In this document: positions 43,522 to 52,294 of the stretch, in pieces
Position numbering within the stretch: position 1 is the first letter of the stretch
Layout: every line of letters starts with the position of its first letter
Source of the DNA: CmP2 sp052084925
Lineage (GTDB): Bacteria > Actinomycetota > Actinomycetes > Actinomycetales > Micrococcaceae
DNA: 64,000 nt
Assembly: GCA_052084925.1 (NCBI GenBank)
Contig: JBQDEV010000003.1
Coordinates: 208,905 to 272,904, forward strand
Reading direction: 5' to 3'
Made by a program: the position numbers and the translations under genes
Notes under the pieces: generated by a model
Databases searched by the model: none
What the model saw: only the letters and a program-made list of their open reading frames with translations
What the model was told of the DNA's origin: nothing

Positions 43522-44646
43522 TCATGTGGAGCCCGAATCTTCGAGGATCGAGTCCAACCCCAGGTGGGAGCGCAGGGTGGCGCCGGTGTAGGGGCCGCGG
43601 AAAAGGCCGCGGGTAGCAAGCTCGGGGACGACGTCGTGCATGAAGGTGTCGGTGGCGGAGCGGTCGGCGGCAGGGAGCAGGATGAGCCCGTCGATGCTGC
43701 CGGCCGCGCTCCAACGTTGGATCTCGTCCGCGGCGTGGCGAGGCGGCCCCACGATCGTCCAATGCCGGGCGCCGGGGCCGGTCGGTGTTTCGGCGGTGCC
43801 CGGCCGGTCCGCGTGCCAGTAGCTCAGCCCGGGCAGCAAGCGCACGGCAGCCGGGTCGCGCCCGGCCCGTTCGGCGGCGTCGCGCAGGTCCCGGCGCTGG
43901 GTGATGGCGTCGTCGAGGGTGGGGGCCAGGGCGAACACCGCATCGGCGGTGCGCCCGGCGAAGGCCACCCCCGCGGGCGAGCCACCTGCCTGGAACAGGG
44001 GGAGCTCCCCGGCCGGATGGGCGGCGATCGGCAGCGGACCGGCCACCTGGAAGTGCGCGCCGTCGGCAGTGTGGGGAGTGAGCGGGCGGATCCGTTCGAG
44101 GTCGGCGAAGGCCCCGCGCTCGCGGTCCAGCAGCAGGGCATCGGCCGGATAGCTCTCCCAGAGCCTTCGGACGACGTCGACGAACTCCGCGGCGCGCGCG
44201 TAGCGTTCGGTCGAGCTCGGGGCGGCGTCGAGTCCGTAGTTCTCGTTTCCGCCCAGCGCGGTGACGGCGTTCCACCCGGCCCGTCCGCCGCTGAGCTGGT
44301 TGAGGGACTGGAGCGCCCGGGCGGTGGCGTAGGGGTGGGCCACGGTGGTCTGCACGGTGGGTACCAGCCCGATGCGCTGGGTGAGTCCGGCCAGGGCGGA
44401 GACCAGCGTGAGCGATTCGAGGGTGGAGAACCCGGGGGAGTGGGCGAGGTCGTCGCGGCGCAGGTACCCGGCGTCGGGAACGAACACGAAGTCCAGGTGG
44501 GCCCGTTCGGCGGCCCGGGCAAGCTCGGCGTAGGGGGCAAGGTCGAAGAGCTGCTCGACACCGCTGTGGGCGGCGCGCCAGGCCTCGCCGCGCCACCAGG
44601 TGGGTGCCAGCGAGATCCCGATACTCAGCGGGTGGTGTTGTTTCAT
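43522..44646 (-). CDS. NtaA/SnaA/DszA family flavin-dependent monooxygenase
   Basis: A 374-residue luciferase-like enzyme using FMNH2 from a separate reductase. IGLVPTVQTTVAHPYATARAL, LNQLSGGRAGWNAVT and the RYARAAEFVDVVRRLW segment are hallmarks of the nitrilotriacetate/EDTA/DszA group. It is slightly short (family 430-460) because the C-terminal insertion is reduced. ATG 44646 is preferred over an overlong frame to 45144 that shadows the ABC ATPase. It follows the ferric-chelate ABC genes by 32 bp on the same strand, suggesting it acts on the imported chelator. Confidence 0.87.
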   Translation of the reverse strand: MKQHHPLSIGISLAPTWWRGEAWRAAHSGVEQLFDLAPYAELARAAERAHLDFVFVPDAGYLRRDDLAHSPGFSTLESLTLVSALAGLTQRIGLVPTVQTTVAHPYATARALQSLNQLSGGRAGWNAVTALGGNENYGLDAAPSSTERYARAAEFVDVVRRLWESYPADALLLDRERGAFADLERIRPLTPHTADGAHFQVAGPLPIAAHPAGELPLFQAGGSPAGVAFAGRTADAVFALAPTLDDAITQRRDLRDAAERAGRDPAAVRLLPGLSYWHADRPGTAETPTGPGARHWTIVGPPRHAADEIQRWSAAGSIDGLILLPAADRSATDTFMHDVVPELATRGLFRGPYTGATLRSHLGLDSILEDSGST

Positions 44647-44678
44647 GATGCCGTCCCGGTTCGCTCGGTCCGCTCCGT

Positions 44679-45533
44679 TTAGTCGAGTCGGCGCTGGATG
44701 CTGGCGATCGGCAGGATCAGCGGTGTGTTGAACACAGGGTCGGTCTGCACGAGCGCTTCCAGCCCGTAGACGTCCATTAGCAGTTGCTCGGTCATTACCT
44801 CGGCGGGTGCGCCCTGGGTGACGATGCCGCCGTCTTTCATCACGATGAGGTGATCGGCGAACCGGCAGGCCTGGTTGAGGTCGTGCAGCACCAGCACCAA
44901 GGTGCGTCCGCGTTGCCGGTTCAGGTCCCGGCACAACTCCAGCAGTTCCAGCTGGTGGGAGATGTCCAGGTAGGTGGTGGGCTCGTCGAGCAGCATCAGC
45001 GGGGTTTGCTGGGCCAGCACCAGGGCCATCCACACGCGCTGGCGCTGCCCGCCGGAGAGTTCGTCCACCGTGCGGCCGCTGAGGTGGTCCACCCGGGCCT
45101 CCGCCAGCGCCTGGTTGACGATGCGCTCGTCCTCCTGCGACCACTGTTGCAGCGCCTGCTGGTAGGGGAACCGGCCGCGGGCCACCAGATCGCCCACGGT
45201 GATCCCGAAGGGGGCGGTGGAGGACTGCGGCAGTAACCCGAGCCGCTGGGCCACCTGCTTGGTGGTGTAACGGTGAATGTCTTTGCCCAGCAGCACCACC
45301 TCGCCCGATTGCGGTTTCACCAGCCGGGACAGGGCGCGCAGCAGGGTGGATTTCCCGCAGGCGTTGGGACCGATGATGCAGGTGATCCGCTCGGCCGGGA
45401 TCTCGACGTCGAGATGGGCGAAAACCTGGTGCGCCTCGTAGGTGACGGTGAGGTCGCGCCCGGTCAGCGGAGACTCGGGACGGGAATCAGTGGAGCGGGG
45501 ATCAGCGTGAGGCGGGTTCAGTGGGGGATGCAT
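44679..45533 (-). CDS. ferric-siderophore/chelate ABC transporter ATP-binding protein (FecE-like)
   Basis: A 284-residue ATPase with Walker A GPNACGKST, signature LSGGQRQR and Walker B LMLLDEPTTYLD, the last typical of the iron-chelate (FepC/FhuC) group. The N-terminal 20 residues are Pro-rich. GAGGA precedes ATG 45533. It couples ATP use to the two FecCD permeases upstream. It lies between them and the flavin monooxygenase gene. Confidence 0.93.
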   Translation of the reverse strand: MHPPLNPPHADPRSTDSRPESPLTGRDLTVTYEAHQVFAHLDVEIPAERITCIIGPNACGKSTLLRALSRLVKPQSGEVVLLGKDIHRYTTKQVAQRLGLLPQSSTAPFGITVGDLVARGRFPYQQALQQWSQEDERIVNQALAEARVDHLSGRTVDELSGGQRQRVWMALVLAQQTPLMLLDEPTTYLDISHQLELLELCRDLNRQRGRTLVLVLHDLNQACRFADHLIVMKDGGIVTQGAPAEVMTEQLLMDVYGLEALVQTDPVFNTPLILPIASIQRRLD

Positions 45534-45566
45534 GGGGTCCTCGGGAGGGGGGAAGATGCGGGTGGA

Positions 45567-46640
45567 TCAGACTTGTCGGGAGCGGGTGAGTAACCAGATC
45601 AGGTACACGCCGCCGACAATGCCGGTCATCCGGCCGATGGGCACGACGACGGAGCCGGGCAGCGACTGGGAGACCAGGTCCGCCAGCACCAACAGGGCGG
45701 CACCCATGGCGGCGGCGCTGACCACGGGCAGGGCGGTGGAACGGGTCAGTCGGCGCACCAGCTGCGGGGCGGCCAGGGCGATGAACGCGATCGGCCCGGC
45801 CGCGCCGGTGGCCAGTCCGGCGAGCACCACGGCCAAAAATGTCATGGTCACCCGGGTGCGCTCCGCGTTCACGCCGAGCTGTCGCGCCAGGTCGTCGCCC
45901 ATTTCCAGGTAGGTGAGCTTCTTCGCCAGCGCGGACACCCAGGGCAGAATCACCAGCACCCCGATGAGCACCGGCAGCGCGTGCATCCAGGTGCGGGCGT
46001 TGAGGCTGCCGGAGAGCCACAGGTTCGCGTTTACCGCATTGTCCAGGTCGCCGCGCACCAACAGCAGCCCGTTGATCGCGCTGAGGATTCCGCCCACCCC
46101 GATCCCGGTGAGCACCAGCCGGTAGCCTCCGGTGACCCCGGCTTTGAGGGAGAGGGTGTAGACGACGACGGCGGTGAGCACGCCCCCGACAATGGCAGCC
46201 AGGGCGACCTGCACGGGGTTGCCGCCGAAGACCACGATCATCGCGATCGCTCCCGTGGCGGCACCGGTGGTGAAGCCGATGACGTCGGGACTGCCCAGCG
46301 CGTTGCGGCTCACCGACTGGAAGATTGCCCCGGACACTCCGAGCGCGGCACCGGCGAACACCCCGGTCAGCACGCGGGGGGCGCGCAGATCCCGCACGAT
46401 CGCTTGTTGTGCGGGGCTGTCGGAAGCGCCGGTCAGAGCGGCGAGCACTTCGGAGGCGCTGAGGTCCATGGTGCCGCTGCCCATGTTCAGCACGGCGGCC
46501 ACCGCGGTGAACAGCAGTAGAACCCCGGTGACCGTGACCAGCCGCGCATCGATCAGCACGGAGCGGGTTCCACGGCGCAGGGTGACTTCCCGACGTTGAT
46601 AGGGCCGCGATGCCTGTGAAGTCTGAGAGGTTCGGCTCAT
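45567..46640 (-). CDS. ferric-chelate ABC transporter permease (FecCD family, second subunit)
   Basis: A 357-residue permease with about nine or ten helices after a 30-residue Arg-rich tail. LRAPRVLTGVFAGAALGVSGAI, then NALGSPDVIGFTTGA and GPIAFIALAAPQLVRRL are family signatures. ATG 46640 overlaps the upstream permease stop by four bases; the longer frame to 46808 is not used. It forms a heterodimer with the next permease, as FepD/FepG or FhuB halves do. Confidence 0.92.
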   Translation of the reverse strand: MSRTSQTSQASRPYQRREVTLRRGTRSVLIDARLVTVTGVLLLFTAVAAVLNMGSGTMDLSASEVLAALTGASDSPAQQAIVRDLRAPRVLTGVFAGAALGVSGAIFQSVSRNALGSPDVIGFTTGAATGAIAMIVVFGGNPVQVALAAIVGGVLTAVVVYTLSLKAGVTGGYRLVLTGIGVGGILSAINGLLLVRGDLDNAVNANLWLSGSLNARTWMHALPVLIGVLVILPWVSALAKKLTYLEMGDDLARQLGVNAERTRVTMTFLAVVLAGLATGAAGPIAFIALAAPQLVRRLTRSTALPVVSAAAMGAALLVLADLVSQSLPGSVVVPIGRMTGIVGGVYLIWLLTRSRQV

Positions 46641-47698
46641 AGCTGCACCAGCTTCCGGCGTCGCACGAGCAGCACGAAGAACGGTCCCCCGATCAGGGCG
46701 ATCATCAGCCCGACCGCGATCTCCCCGGGCGGGGTGATGATCCGGCCCAGAATGTCGGCGCCGAGCACGAGCACCGCGCCGAGCACCAGCACGTAGCTGA
46801 GCACCCACCGGTGGTTGGTGCCCACCAAGAACCGGGCCAGGTGCGGGGCGGTGAGGCCCACGAATGCCACGGGGCCGGCCGCAGCGGTGGCGCCGCCGGC
46901 GAGCAGCACCACGGCGAGCGCGGAGACGGTGACCACGCGGTTCTGATTCGCGCCCAGCGCCACGCTCAGGTCGCGTCCGAGCGCGGTGGCGTCTAGGGCG
47001 CGGGCCTGGCTGAACGCCAGCACCACCCCGACCACGATGAACACCAGGGAGGGCAGGAACACGTCAAAACCTCTGCCTTGCAGAGACCCAACGGTCCAGT
47101 GTCGGTACCGGTCGAAGATCTCCTCGTTCGAGTTGACCAGCATGATCTGGGTCAGCGACATCAGCACCACCGACAGGGCGGCGCCGGCGAGCACGAGCCG
47201 CACCGGGTTGGTCCCGCGCCGCACCCCGCCCAGCAGGTACACGAGGACGGCAGCCAGGGCGGCACCGGCCAGCCCCATCCACAGGTAGCCCACCACGGAG
47301 GTGATGCCGAAGACGGCGATACCGATCGTGATGCCGGCCGCCGCGCCCGCGTTGACGCCGAGGATGCCCGGGTCGGCCAGCGGGTTGCGGGTGATCGCCT
47401 GCATCACCGTTCCGGCCACGCCCAGTGCGGCCCCCACAGACACCGCCAGCGCGGTGCGGGGCAGCCGGATGTGCTGGACCAGCAGGTGGTCGTTGTTGTC
47501 CCCCGAGAACGCGGTGACCGACTCGATCACGGTGCCTAAGGGAATGAACCTTGATCCCACCGAACTGCTGAGCACGAGGAACAGCGCCAGCACCGCCAGC
47601 AGGAGGATGATCCCGCTGAGGCGCCGGCGCCGTTCCCGGCCGCGCTCAGGTGTCCCGGAGCGTTCAGCTACCGAAGTTCTCAACGACTCCGTCGACAA
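46637..47698 (-). CDS. ferric-chelate ABC transporter permease (FecCD family, first subunit)
   Basis: A 353-residue FecCD permease. IRLPRTALAVSVGAALGVAGTVMQ, NPLADPGILGVNAGA and GPVAFVGLTAPHLARFL are clear. The start at 47698 lies 35 bp inside the binding-protein gene, an unusually long overlap. No closer start has a better ribosome binding site. It pairs with the second permease through an ATGA junction. Confidence 0.92.
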   Translation of the reverse strand: MSTESLRTSVAERSGTPERGRERRRRLSGIILLLAVLALFLVLSSSVGSRFIPLGTVIESVTAFSGDNNDHLLVQHIRLPRTALAVSVGAALGVAGTVMQAITRNPLADPGILGVNAGAAAGITIGIAVFGITSVVGYLWMGLAGAALAAVLVYLLGGVRRGTNPVRLVLAGAALSVVLMSLTQIMLVNSNEEIFDRYRHWTVGSLQGRGFDVFLPSLVFIVVGVVLAFSQARALDATALGRDLSVALGANQNRVVTVSALAVVLLAGGATAAAGPVAFVGLTAPHLARFLVGTNHRWVLSYVLVLGAVLVLGADILGRIITPPGEIAVGLMIALIGGPFFVLLVRRRKLVQL

Positions 47699-48692
47699 TC
47701 TCGGTGGCGCTGAAGTAGTCGATGCGGAACGAGTTCTCGCCCAGTCCGTACACCTGCTCAGCCTGCACCGACGGTACGTTGGCCAGAACCGGGTCCTCGG
47801 CGAAGCCTTGGGCGCCCTCGTTGTCCTGAGTCAGGATGAAGGTGGTCTCGGCGGTCAGCTCGGTGAGCTTCTCGAAGGGCGCCCACACGAAGTCCTCGCG
47901 CAGGTTGTCCTGGTTGTGCCACTCAGTGTTCGGGTCCTCCACGGTGAAGCCCAGCGCGGACAGCAGCTGGCCGTGGGATCCTCCGGCGCGGGCGATGGGG
48001 TTGTCCTCACCGGCGCCGTTGTAGGAGATGATGTTCGCTTCGCCCTCGGGCACGGTGATCTGCTCGGCGGCGTCGGCGACGTAGGCGTCGAACTCCTCGA
48101 CGGTCTCCGCAGCTTGATCTTCGAGTCCGAGGGCTTCACCGAGCTCGGTGGCCAGATCCTGCCAGTCCTGGCCGCCGTAGTCGACCACGATGGTCGGAGC
48201 GATGGCCTGGAATTCGGAGAGCTGATCCAGGGCGGAGTCGGCGCCGGAGGTGGAGACCACGATCAGGTCCGGCTCGACGCCGTAGGCGGCCTCGACGTCG
48301 ACCTCGGTGGCGGGCCAGACGTTCTCGACGTCGCGCTCCTCGGCCACGTCGGCCCACTGGTCGAAGAAGTTGCCGTCGCCGCCCGCGGCGCTGGCGGCCA
48401 CCGGAGCATCGATAGCGAGCAACGTGCCCGTGGTGGAGACGGTGGTGGAGAGTATCGTCTGCGGCTGCTCCGGGATCTCGGTGGTAGTGCCGTCGGCGTT
48501 CTCGAAGGTGCGCGGCCACTCCCCGGTGGACTCGGCGTCACCCTCCGTGCCAGTGGTGGTCTCCGCGCTGGTGTCGCTGTCGGCGCCGGTCGCGTCATCG
48601 GCATCAGATCCGCCGCATGCGGTGAAGGCGAACGCTCCGATCAGCAGTCCGGTGGCGAGCAGGGCAGGGCGGCGTCTCAGGGAGAGGGACAT
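47664..48692 (-). CDS. iron-siderophore/chelate ABC transporter substrate-binding lipoprotein
   Basis: A 342-residue FepB/FecB-like lipoprotein: lipobox FTAC near residue 25, then an Asp/Thr/Glu-rich spacer of about 35 residues. A type III binding fold follows, starting TTTEIPEQPQTILST. It captures a ferric chelate outside the cell. GGAAG precedes ATG 48692, and a DtxR-like box lies about 40 bp upstream, so iron control is likely. It is the first gene of the five-gene minus-strand operon. Confidence 0.92.
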   Translation of the reverse strand: MSLSLRRRPALLATGLLIGAFAFTACGGSDADDATGADSDTSAETTTGTEGDAESTGEWPRTFENADGTTTEIPEQPQTILSTTVSTTGTLLAIDAPVAASAAGGDGNFFDQWADVAEERDVENVWPATEVDVEAAYGVEPDLIVVSTSGADSALDQLSEFQAIAPTIVVDYGGQDWQDLATELGEALGLEDQAAETVEEFDAYVADAAEQITVPEGEANIISYNGAGEDNPIARAGGSHGQLLSALGFTVEDPNTEWHNQDNLREDFVWAPFEKLTELTAETTFILTQDNEGAQGFAEDPVLANVPSVQAEQVYGLGENSFRIDYFSATEIVDGVVENFGS

Positions 48693-48730
48693 TAGAACTT
48701 CCAGCTTTCGATCGAGTGCACGGATCCAGC

Positions 48731-48749
48731 GAAGGTGAGTATTGCCTTA
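48731..48749. promoter_or_regulatory. DtxR/IdeR-like iron box upstream of the ferric-chelate operon
   Basis: GAAGGTGAGTATTGCCTTA matches the DtxR consensus at 11 or more of 19 positions, with AGGT and CCTxA at the outer arms. It lies 39 bp upstream of the binding-protein start. Together with the boxes at 6120 and 7244 it suggests a common iron regulon. Confidence 0.5.
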
Positions 48750-48841
48750 GCTGCGTACGATCATAGTGAGCTGGAGCTCCCCGGGCTAGGTGTCCGGACT
48801 GTCGGATTTGTCTCAGTTGCCCTATTCTTGCCGTCGCACCT

Positions 48842-49522
48842 TTAACCGCCGTCGAGGGCGTCGACGACTTCCGGGACATCCCGGAGGTGCTCGCGAAGAG
48901 TCGCAATCGCAGCCTCTTCATCACCGCGTGCAAGTGCGTCCAGAATCAAACGATGTTCACTGTCGATGGTGGATCTGCGACTTGGTGATTCCCTGATCGC
49001 GCGAATGGCGATACGAACATGTTGAGGTCGAAGGCTCTGGTAGAGATCGTGCATGACCGTGTTTCCAGCGCTGCTCATGAGAATGCTGTGAAAGCGTTGA
49101 TCAAGTTGACCGAATGCCGCCCAATCATGTTTGTCGCCCGCCGCGGTCATAAGGTTTAAGACTTCTTCGGCTTCCATGGGAATGACGCGTTTTCCGCGGC
49201 AGACGCGTGAGTACGCCGAGGATTCCAGGACAATGCGGGTCTCGTAAACTTCATGCATCTCGGAAGCCGTAATGCTTCTGACTTGTGCGCCTCTGCGCGG
49301 CAATAGATCGATGAATCGTTCAGCTCGCAAGCGGTGCAACGCTTCCCTGATGGGGGTGCGTGAAACTCCGATTGCACCTGCTAGCTCGGTCTCATCAAGG
49401 AACTCTCCTGGCGCGAACGAGCCCCGCAGTATGCCTTCGCTGATGTGGTGGTAGGCGATTTCGCGTGCTGATTGCTTTGCATCCCTCGTTGCCGGCGGGG
49501 TCGCCTGATGGGGTGTTGACAT
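48842..49522 (-). CDS. GntR family regulator, FCD subfamily
   Basis: A 226-residue regulator: winged helix about 18-85 (HHISEGILRGSFAPG, AGAIGVSRTPIREALHRLRAERFI) and an FCD helical domain with ligand/metal-site residues in LDQRFHSIL and SEHRLILDALARGD. It diverges from the aldolase-amidase-TRAP genes, with two perfect palindromes in the 130-bp gap. The likely ligand is an organic acid carried by that TRAP system. G+C here and in the next five genes is lower than in the flanks. Confidence 0.9.
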   Translation of the reverse strand: MSTPHQATPPATRDAKQSAREIAYHHISEGILRGSFAPGEFLDETELAGAIGVSRTPIREALHRLRAERFIDLLPRRGAQVRSITASEMHEVYETRIVLESSAYSRVCRGKRVIPMEAEEVLNLMTAAGDKHDWAAFGQLDQRFHSILMSSAGNTVMHDLYQSLRPQHVRIAIRAIRESPSRRSTIDSEHRLILDALARGDEEAAIATLREHLRDVPEVVDALDGG

Positions 49523-49587
49523 ATTCTCGAGCTTACACCTATATTGATTCTCAATCGTGACTCACATCACGATCTTCTTTTTACCTG

Positions 49588-49605
49588 CACTGTGTATACA
49601 CAGTG
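49588..49605. promoter_or_regulatory. perfect 18-bp palindrome, candidate GntR operator A
   Basis: CACTGTGTATACACAGTG is fully self-complementary. Its TGTATACA core resembles FCD-GntR sites. It lies 66 bp from the GntR start and 48 bp from the aldolase start at 49653. Confidence 0.65.
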
Positions 49606-49622
49606 TAGACAGTGTGTCTACA
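49604..49622. promoter_or_regulatory. 19-bp inverted repeat, candidate GntR operator B
   Basis: TGTAGACA-GTG-TGTCTACA has perfect 8-bp arms around a 3-base spacer and shares its first two bases with the adjacent palindrome. The tandem arrangement suggests two bound dimers. It lies about 30 bp before the aldolase start. Confidence 0.6.
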
Positions 49623-49652
49623 TGGTGCGTCAACATGAAAGGTGTGCTTCTT

Positions 49653-50408
49653 ATGTCGCATGTTCCCGATTTAGCGGTTTGGTTATCCGAACCTTCTAGT
49701 GCCGCCATTGAGATTGCGGATCTGGCCGGATACGACACAGTGGTGCTCGACGTGGAGCATGGGACTTTCGACCTGGCTGCGCTCGACTTTGTGCTTCCAC
49801 TGATCAAGGCTCGGGGAATGAAGTCGTTGGTGAAGGTTCTTGGGCCGGAACGTGGCCCGATACAACAGGCCTTGGACCTTGGAGCTGACGCGATTGCCAT
49901 TCCACATGTGGAATCGGCTGACCATGCACGAGTAGTGACTGCGTTCGCGAAATTCGCACCGCTGGGGTGTCGTTCGTTTGCGGGGGGTAGAACGTCGAAA
50001 TACCGAGGATTTACCGACGAATGGGTTGTCGAGCAAGACACCCGGACTCAGTGCTACCCGATGATCGAAGATGCATCTGCTGCTGACGAGATCGGGGAAA
50101 TTCTCGCGCTGGATACTGTAGACGGTGTTTTTGTCGGACCTTCAGACCTTTCATTACTGCGTGGTCGTGGTGCTTACTCTGCCACTGACGAAGACCTAGC
50201 TGACATTGAACAAATCGCTCGGGCGGCTCAGGCCGCGAGTAAGCCCTGGATTCTGCCAGCGTGGAGTGATGAGGAGAAGCGATTGGCCGTTAGGGAAAGA
50301 GCCGGAACGATCATTACGACGATGCATTATGGGGCGTTGCTGCAGGGGTTCTCTGCAGCGCACCAGAATACGAAGAGCATCATCGGGGAAGTTGGGGAAA
50401 CAGCATGA
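49653..50408 (+). CDS. HpcH/HpaI family aldolase
   Basis: A 251-residue class II pyruvate-type aldolase/lyase. VLDVEHGTFD, PHVESAD, PMIEDASA and VFVGPSDLS are conserved active-site and metal-binding segments of HpaI-like enzymes, which split 4-hydroxy-2-keto acids to pyruvate (or oxaloacetate) and an aldehyde. I prefer ATG 49653, with AAAGGTG nine bases upstream; ATG 49635 is an alternative. The stop overlaps the next start by four bases. It heads an operon with an amidase and a TRAP transporter. Substrate unknown. Confidence 0.87.
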   Translation: MSHVPDLAVWLSEPSSAAIEIADLAGYDTVVLDVEHGTFDLAALDFVLPLIKARGMKSLVKVLGPERGPIQQALDLGADAIAIPHVESADHARVVTAFAKFAPLGCRSFAGGRTSKYRGFTDEWVVEQDTRTQCYPMIEDASAADEIGEILALDTVDGVFVGPSDLSLLRGRGAYSATDEDLADIEQIARAAQAASKPWILPAWSDEEKRLAVRERAGTIITTMHYGALLQGFSAAHQNTKSIIGEVGETA

Positions 50409-51202
50409 AACTACACATAGCCGTTGCACAGTTTGCTCCGTCGACAGATAAGGAACGGAATCTTCAGCGAATCGACCACCTGGTTCGCGAATCGGTATCT
50501 CAAGGGGCGAGGCTTGTTGTACTTCCGGAGTACGCGACGTTTACCAACAATGTGATCGATGAGTCCTTCGTTCGATCAGCAGAACCGTTGTCTGGCGATT
50601 CGGTCACCGTACTGCGCCAGCTCAGCTCGGAACTAGACGTGGCCTTGATTTGTGGTGTGAATGAGCCAGATGGAAATGGGCGAATCTACAACACTCTGGT
50701 GGGAATCGACGGCGGTGAGATTGTCGCGACTTACAGAAAAATGCACCTATACGACGCATTCGGGGTTAAAGAGTCCAAATGGGTCACGCCTGGTGACATC
50801 GGCGAGCCGGAAATCTTGACCATCGACGGCTTCAGAATCGGAATGCAAACTTGCTACGACTTGCGGTTCCCTGAAGTCTCTCGCGCTCTCGTCGACGCTG
50901 GAGCTAACGTACTTGCTCTGCCTGCCGAATGGGTTCCGGGGCCTCTGAAAGAGTTTCATTGGACTGCCCTATTGCGCGCTCGAGCAATCGAGAACACGGT
51001 TTATGTTGTCGCGGCAGATCAGTGCGCGCCTACCGGAGTAGGGCACAGCGCGATTGTCGATCCAATGGGGATCTCTATCGCGATGATAGCTGACGGTGAG
51101 GGTCTCGCGCACGAAACGATTCGAGATGAGCGAATCAAGGAAGTAAGACGGACGAATCCAGCCCTGGAGGTTCGACGTTTCAAGGTGACATCGAGGACGT
51201 GA
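50405..51202 (+). CDS. nitrilase superfamily carbon-nitrogen hydrolase
   Basis: A 265-residue amidase with the catalytic triad Glu42 (LPEYATF), Lys112 (YRKMHLYD) and Cys150 (QTCYDLRFPE). This is the group that includes omega-amidases and N-carbamoyl hydrolases. It would release ammonia from a small amide in the cytoplasm. ATGA-coupled to the HpaI-type aldolase, six bases before the TRAP binding-protein gene. The linkage suggests a keto-acid amide that is hydrolysed and then split, or split first. Confidence 0.9.
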   Translation: MKLHIAVAQFAPSTDKERNLQRIDHLVRESVSQGARLVVLPEYATFTNNVIDESFVRSAEPLSGDSVTVLRQLSSELDVALICGVNEPDGNGRIYNTLVGIDGGEIVATYRKMHLYDAFGVKESKWVTPGDIGEPEILTIDGFRIGMQTCYDLRFPEVSRALVDAGANVLALPAEWVPGPLKEFHWTALLRARAIENTVYVVAADQCAPTGVGHSAIVDPMGISIAMIADGEGLAHETIRDERIKEVRRTNPALEVRRFKVTSRT

Positions 51203-51208
51203 CGCCAA

Positions 51209-52294
51209 ATGAAAATTGGACGAAGCAAGGTAGCGTTCGCTGTCGGAGGAGTAATCAGCTTAGGACTAGTACTGTCCGGCTGTTCGGCCACTCAGAATGA
51301 TGAATACGTACTTCACTACTCGACGTATTCGAATGCGACCTCAGACCAGTCGATCACCATGCAGCGTTGGGCCGACCGCGTTGACGAACTCACTGACGGA
51401 AAAGTGTCGGTTGAATTTCACTACTCCCAGAGTTTGGTTGACGCAGATGAGTCTGTGCAGGCACTTCTCGATGGCCGAGTCGATCTAGCGCAAGTCGGAT
51501 CGATGTATGCCGCATCCGACTTGTCCATGTTTACGGCCTCGGAGTTGCCTTTCGAATCACAGAATCCTGAAGCTCAGATGAAAGCGTTGCAGAGGTTGTA
51601 TAACGAAAACGCAGCCTACCGTGAGGACTTCGACCGGCAAGGTGTACGGCAGCTGTTTCCTCTGCCAATCGGGAACGCCGTACTCGGTTCTAACTCACCA
51701 ATTGAATCTGTCGACGACTTTCGAGGGAAGAGCATTCGCTCTGGAGGACTGATTTCGGAGATCCTGCTAGCTGGAGGGGCGAACCCGGTCAGTATGACGG
51801 CCACCGATGTTTACGAGTCCATGGAAAGAGGCGTCGTAAACGGGTACACGTCACTCGGCATGTCGAACCTGCCTACCTTCGGACTGGCCGGAAGCACCGA
51901 CTACATTGCCGATGCAGGTATCGGTGCATACGCTTCATCAATTGTTGCCATCAACTCGGATCTCTATGAAGATATGCCGGCGGATTACCAAGATGCGGTT
52001 TCGCAGGCATCAGAGGAAGCGTTGTCTATGGGGATCGAAGAACTCGATCGAGAAGGACAGCTTGCTTGTGAACAAGCGCGTGAGGCCGGCACCGAATTTC
52101 ACAAGTGGGATGACGACGCTACGGAGGAGTTTCAGGCAAAGACAAGTACCGCAGATCAATGGACAGACCGATATGAGCGACGAGGATACGACGCGGAATC
52201 TGTTCTCACGGACTATCGAGAGTTCCTGAGAGAAGAAAGTGCCAAGTCTGAGTACCAAGATGCTCTGACTCGTTGTCTAGAAGGGGAAGCCTGA
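51209..52294 (+). CDS. TRAP transporter substrate-binding lipoprotein (DctP-like)
   Basis: A 361-residue DctP-type protein. A signal peptide with lipobox LSGC (near residue 26) makes it lipid anchored, as expected in a Gram-positive. FHYSQSLVDADESVQALLDGRVDLAQVG is the typical first lobe; the Arg in the FRGKSIRSGG stretch is the conserved carboxylate-binding arginine. It binds an organic acid for the QM permease pair that follows; a one-base overlap links it to the small permease. Confidence 0.9.
   Translation: MKIGRSKVAFAVGGVISLGLVLSGCSATQNDEYVLHYSTYSNATSDQSITMQRWADRVDELTDGKVSVEFHYSQSLVDADESVQALLDGRVDLAQVGSMYAASDLSMFTASELPFESQNPEAQMKALQRLYNENAAYREDFDRQGVRQLFPLPIGNAVLGSNSPIESVDDFRGKSIRSGGLISEILLAGGANPVSMTATDVYESMERGVVNGYTSLGMSNLPTFGLAGSTDYIADAGIGAYASSIVAINSDLYEDMPADYQDAVSQASEEALSMGIEELDREGQLACEQAREAGTEFHKWDDDATEEFQAKTSTADQWTDRYERRGYDAESVLTDYREFLREESAKSEYQDALTRCLEGEA

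Noticed and set aside
44647..45144. Extension of the flavin monooxygenase frame
   Set aside because: Shadow of the ABC ATPase gene in another frame; the family begins at the MKQHH start.
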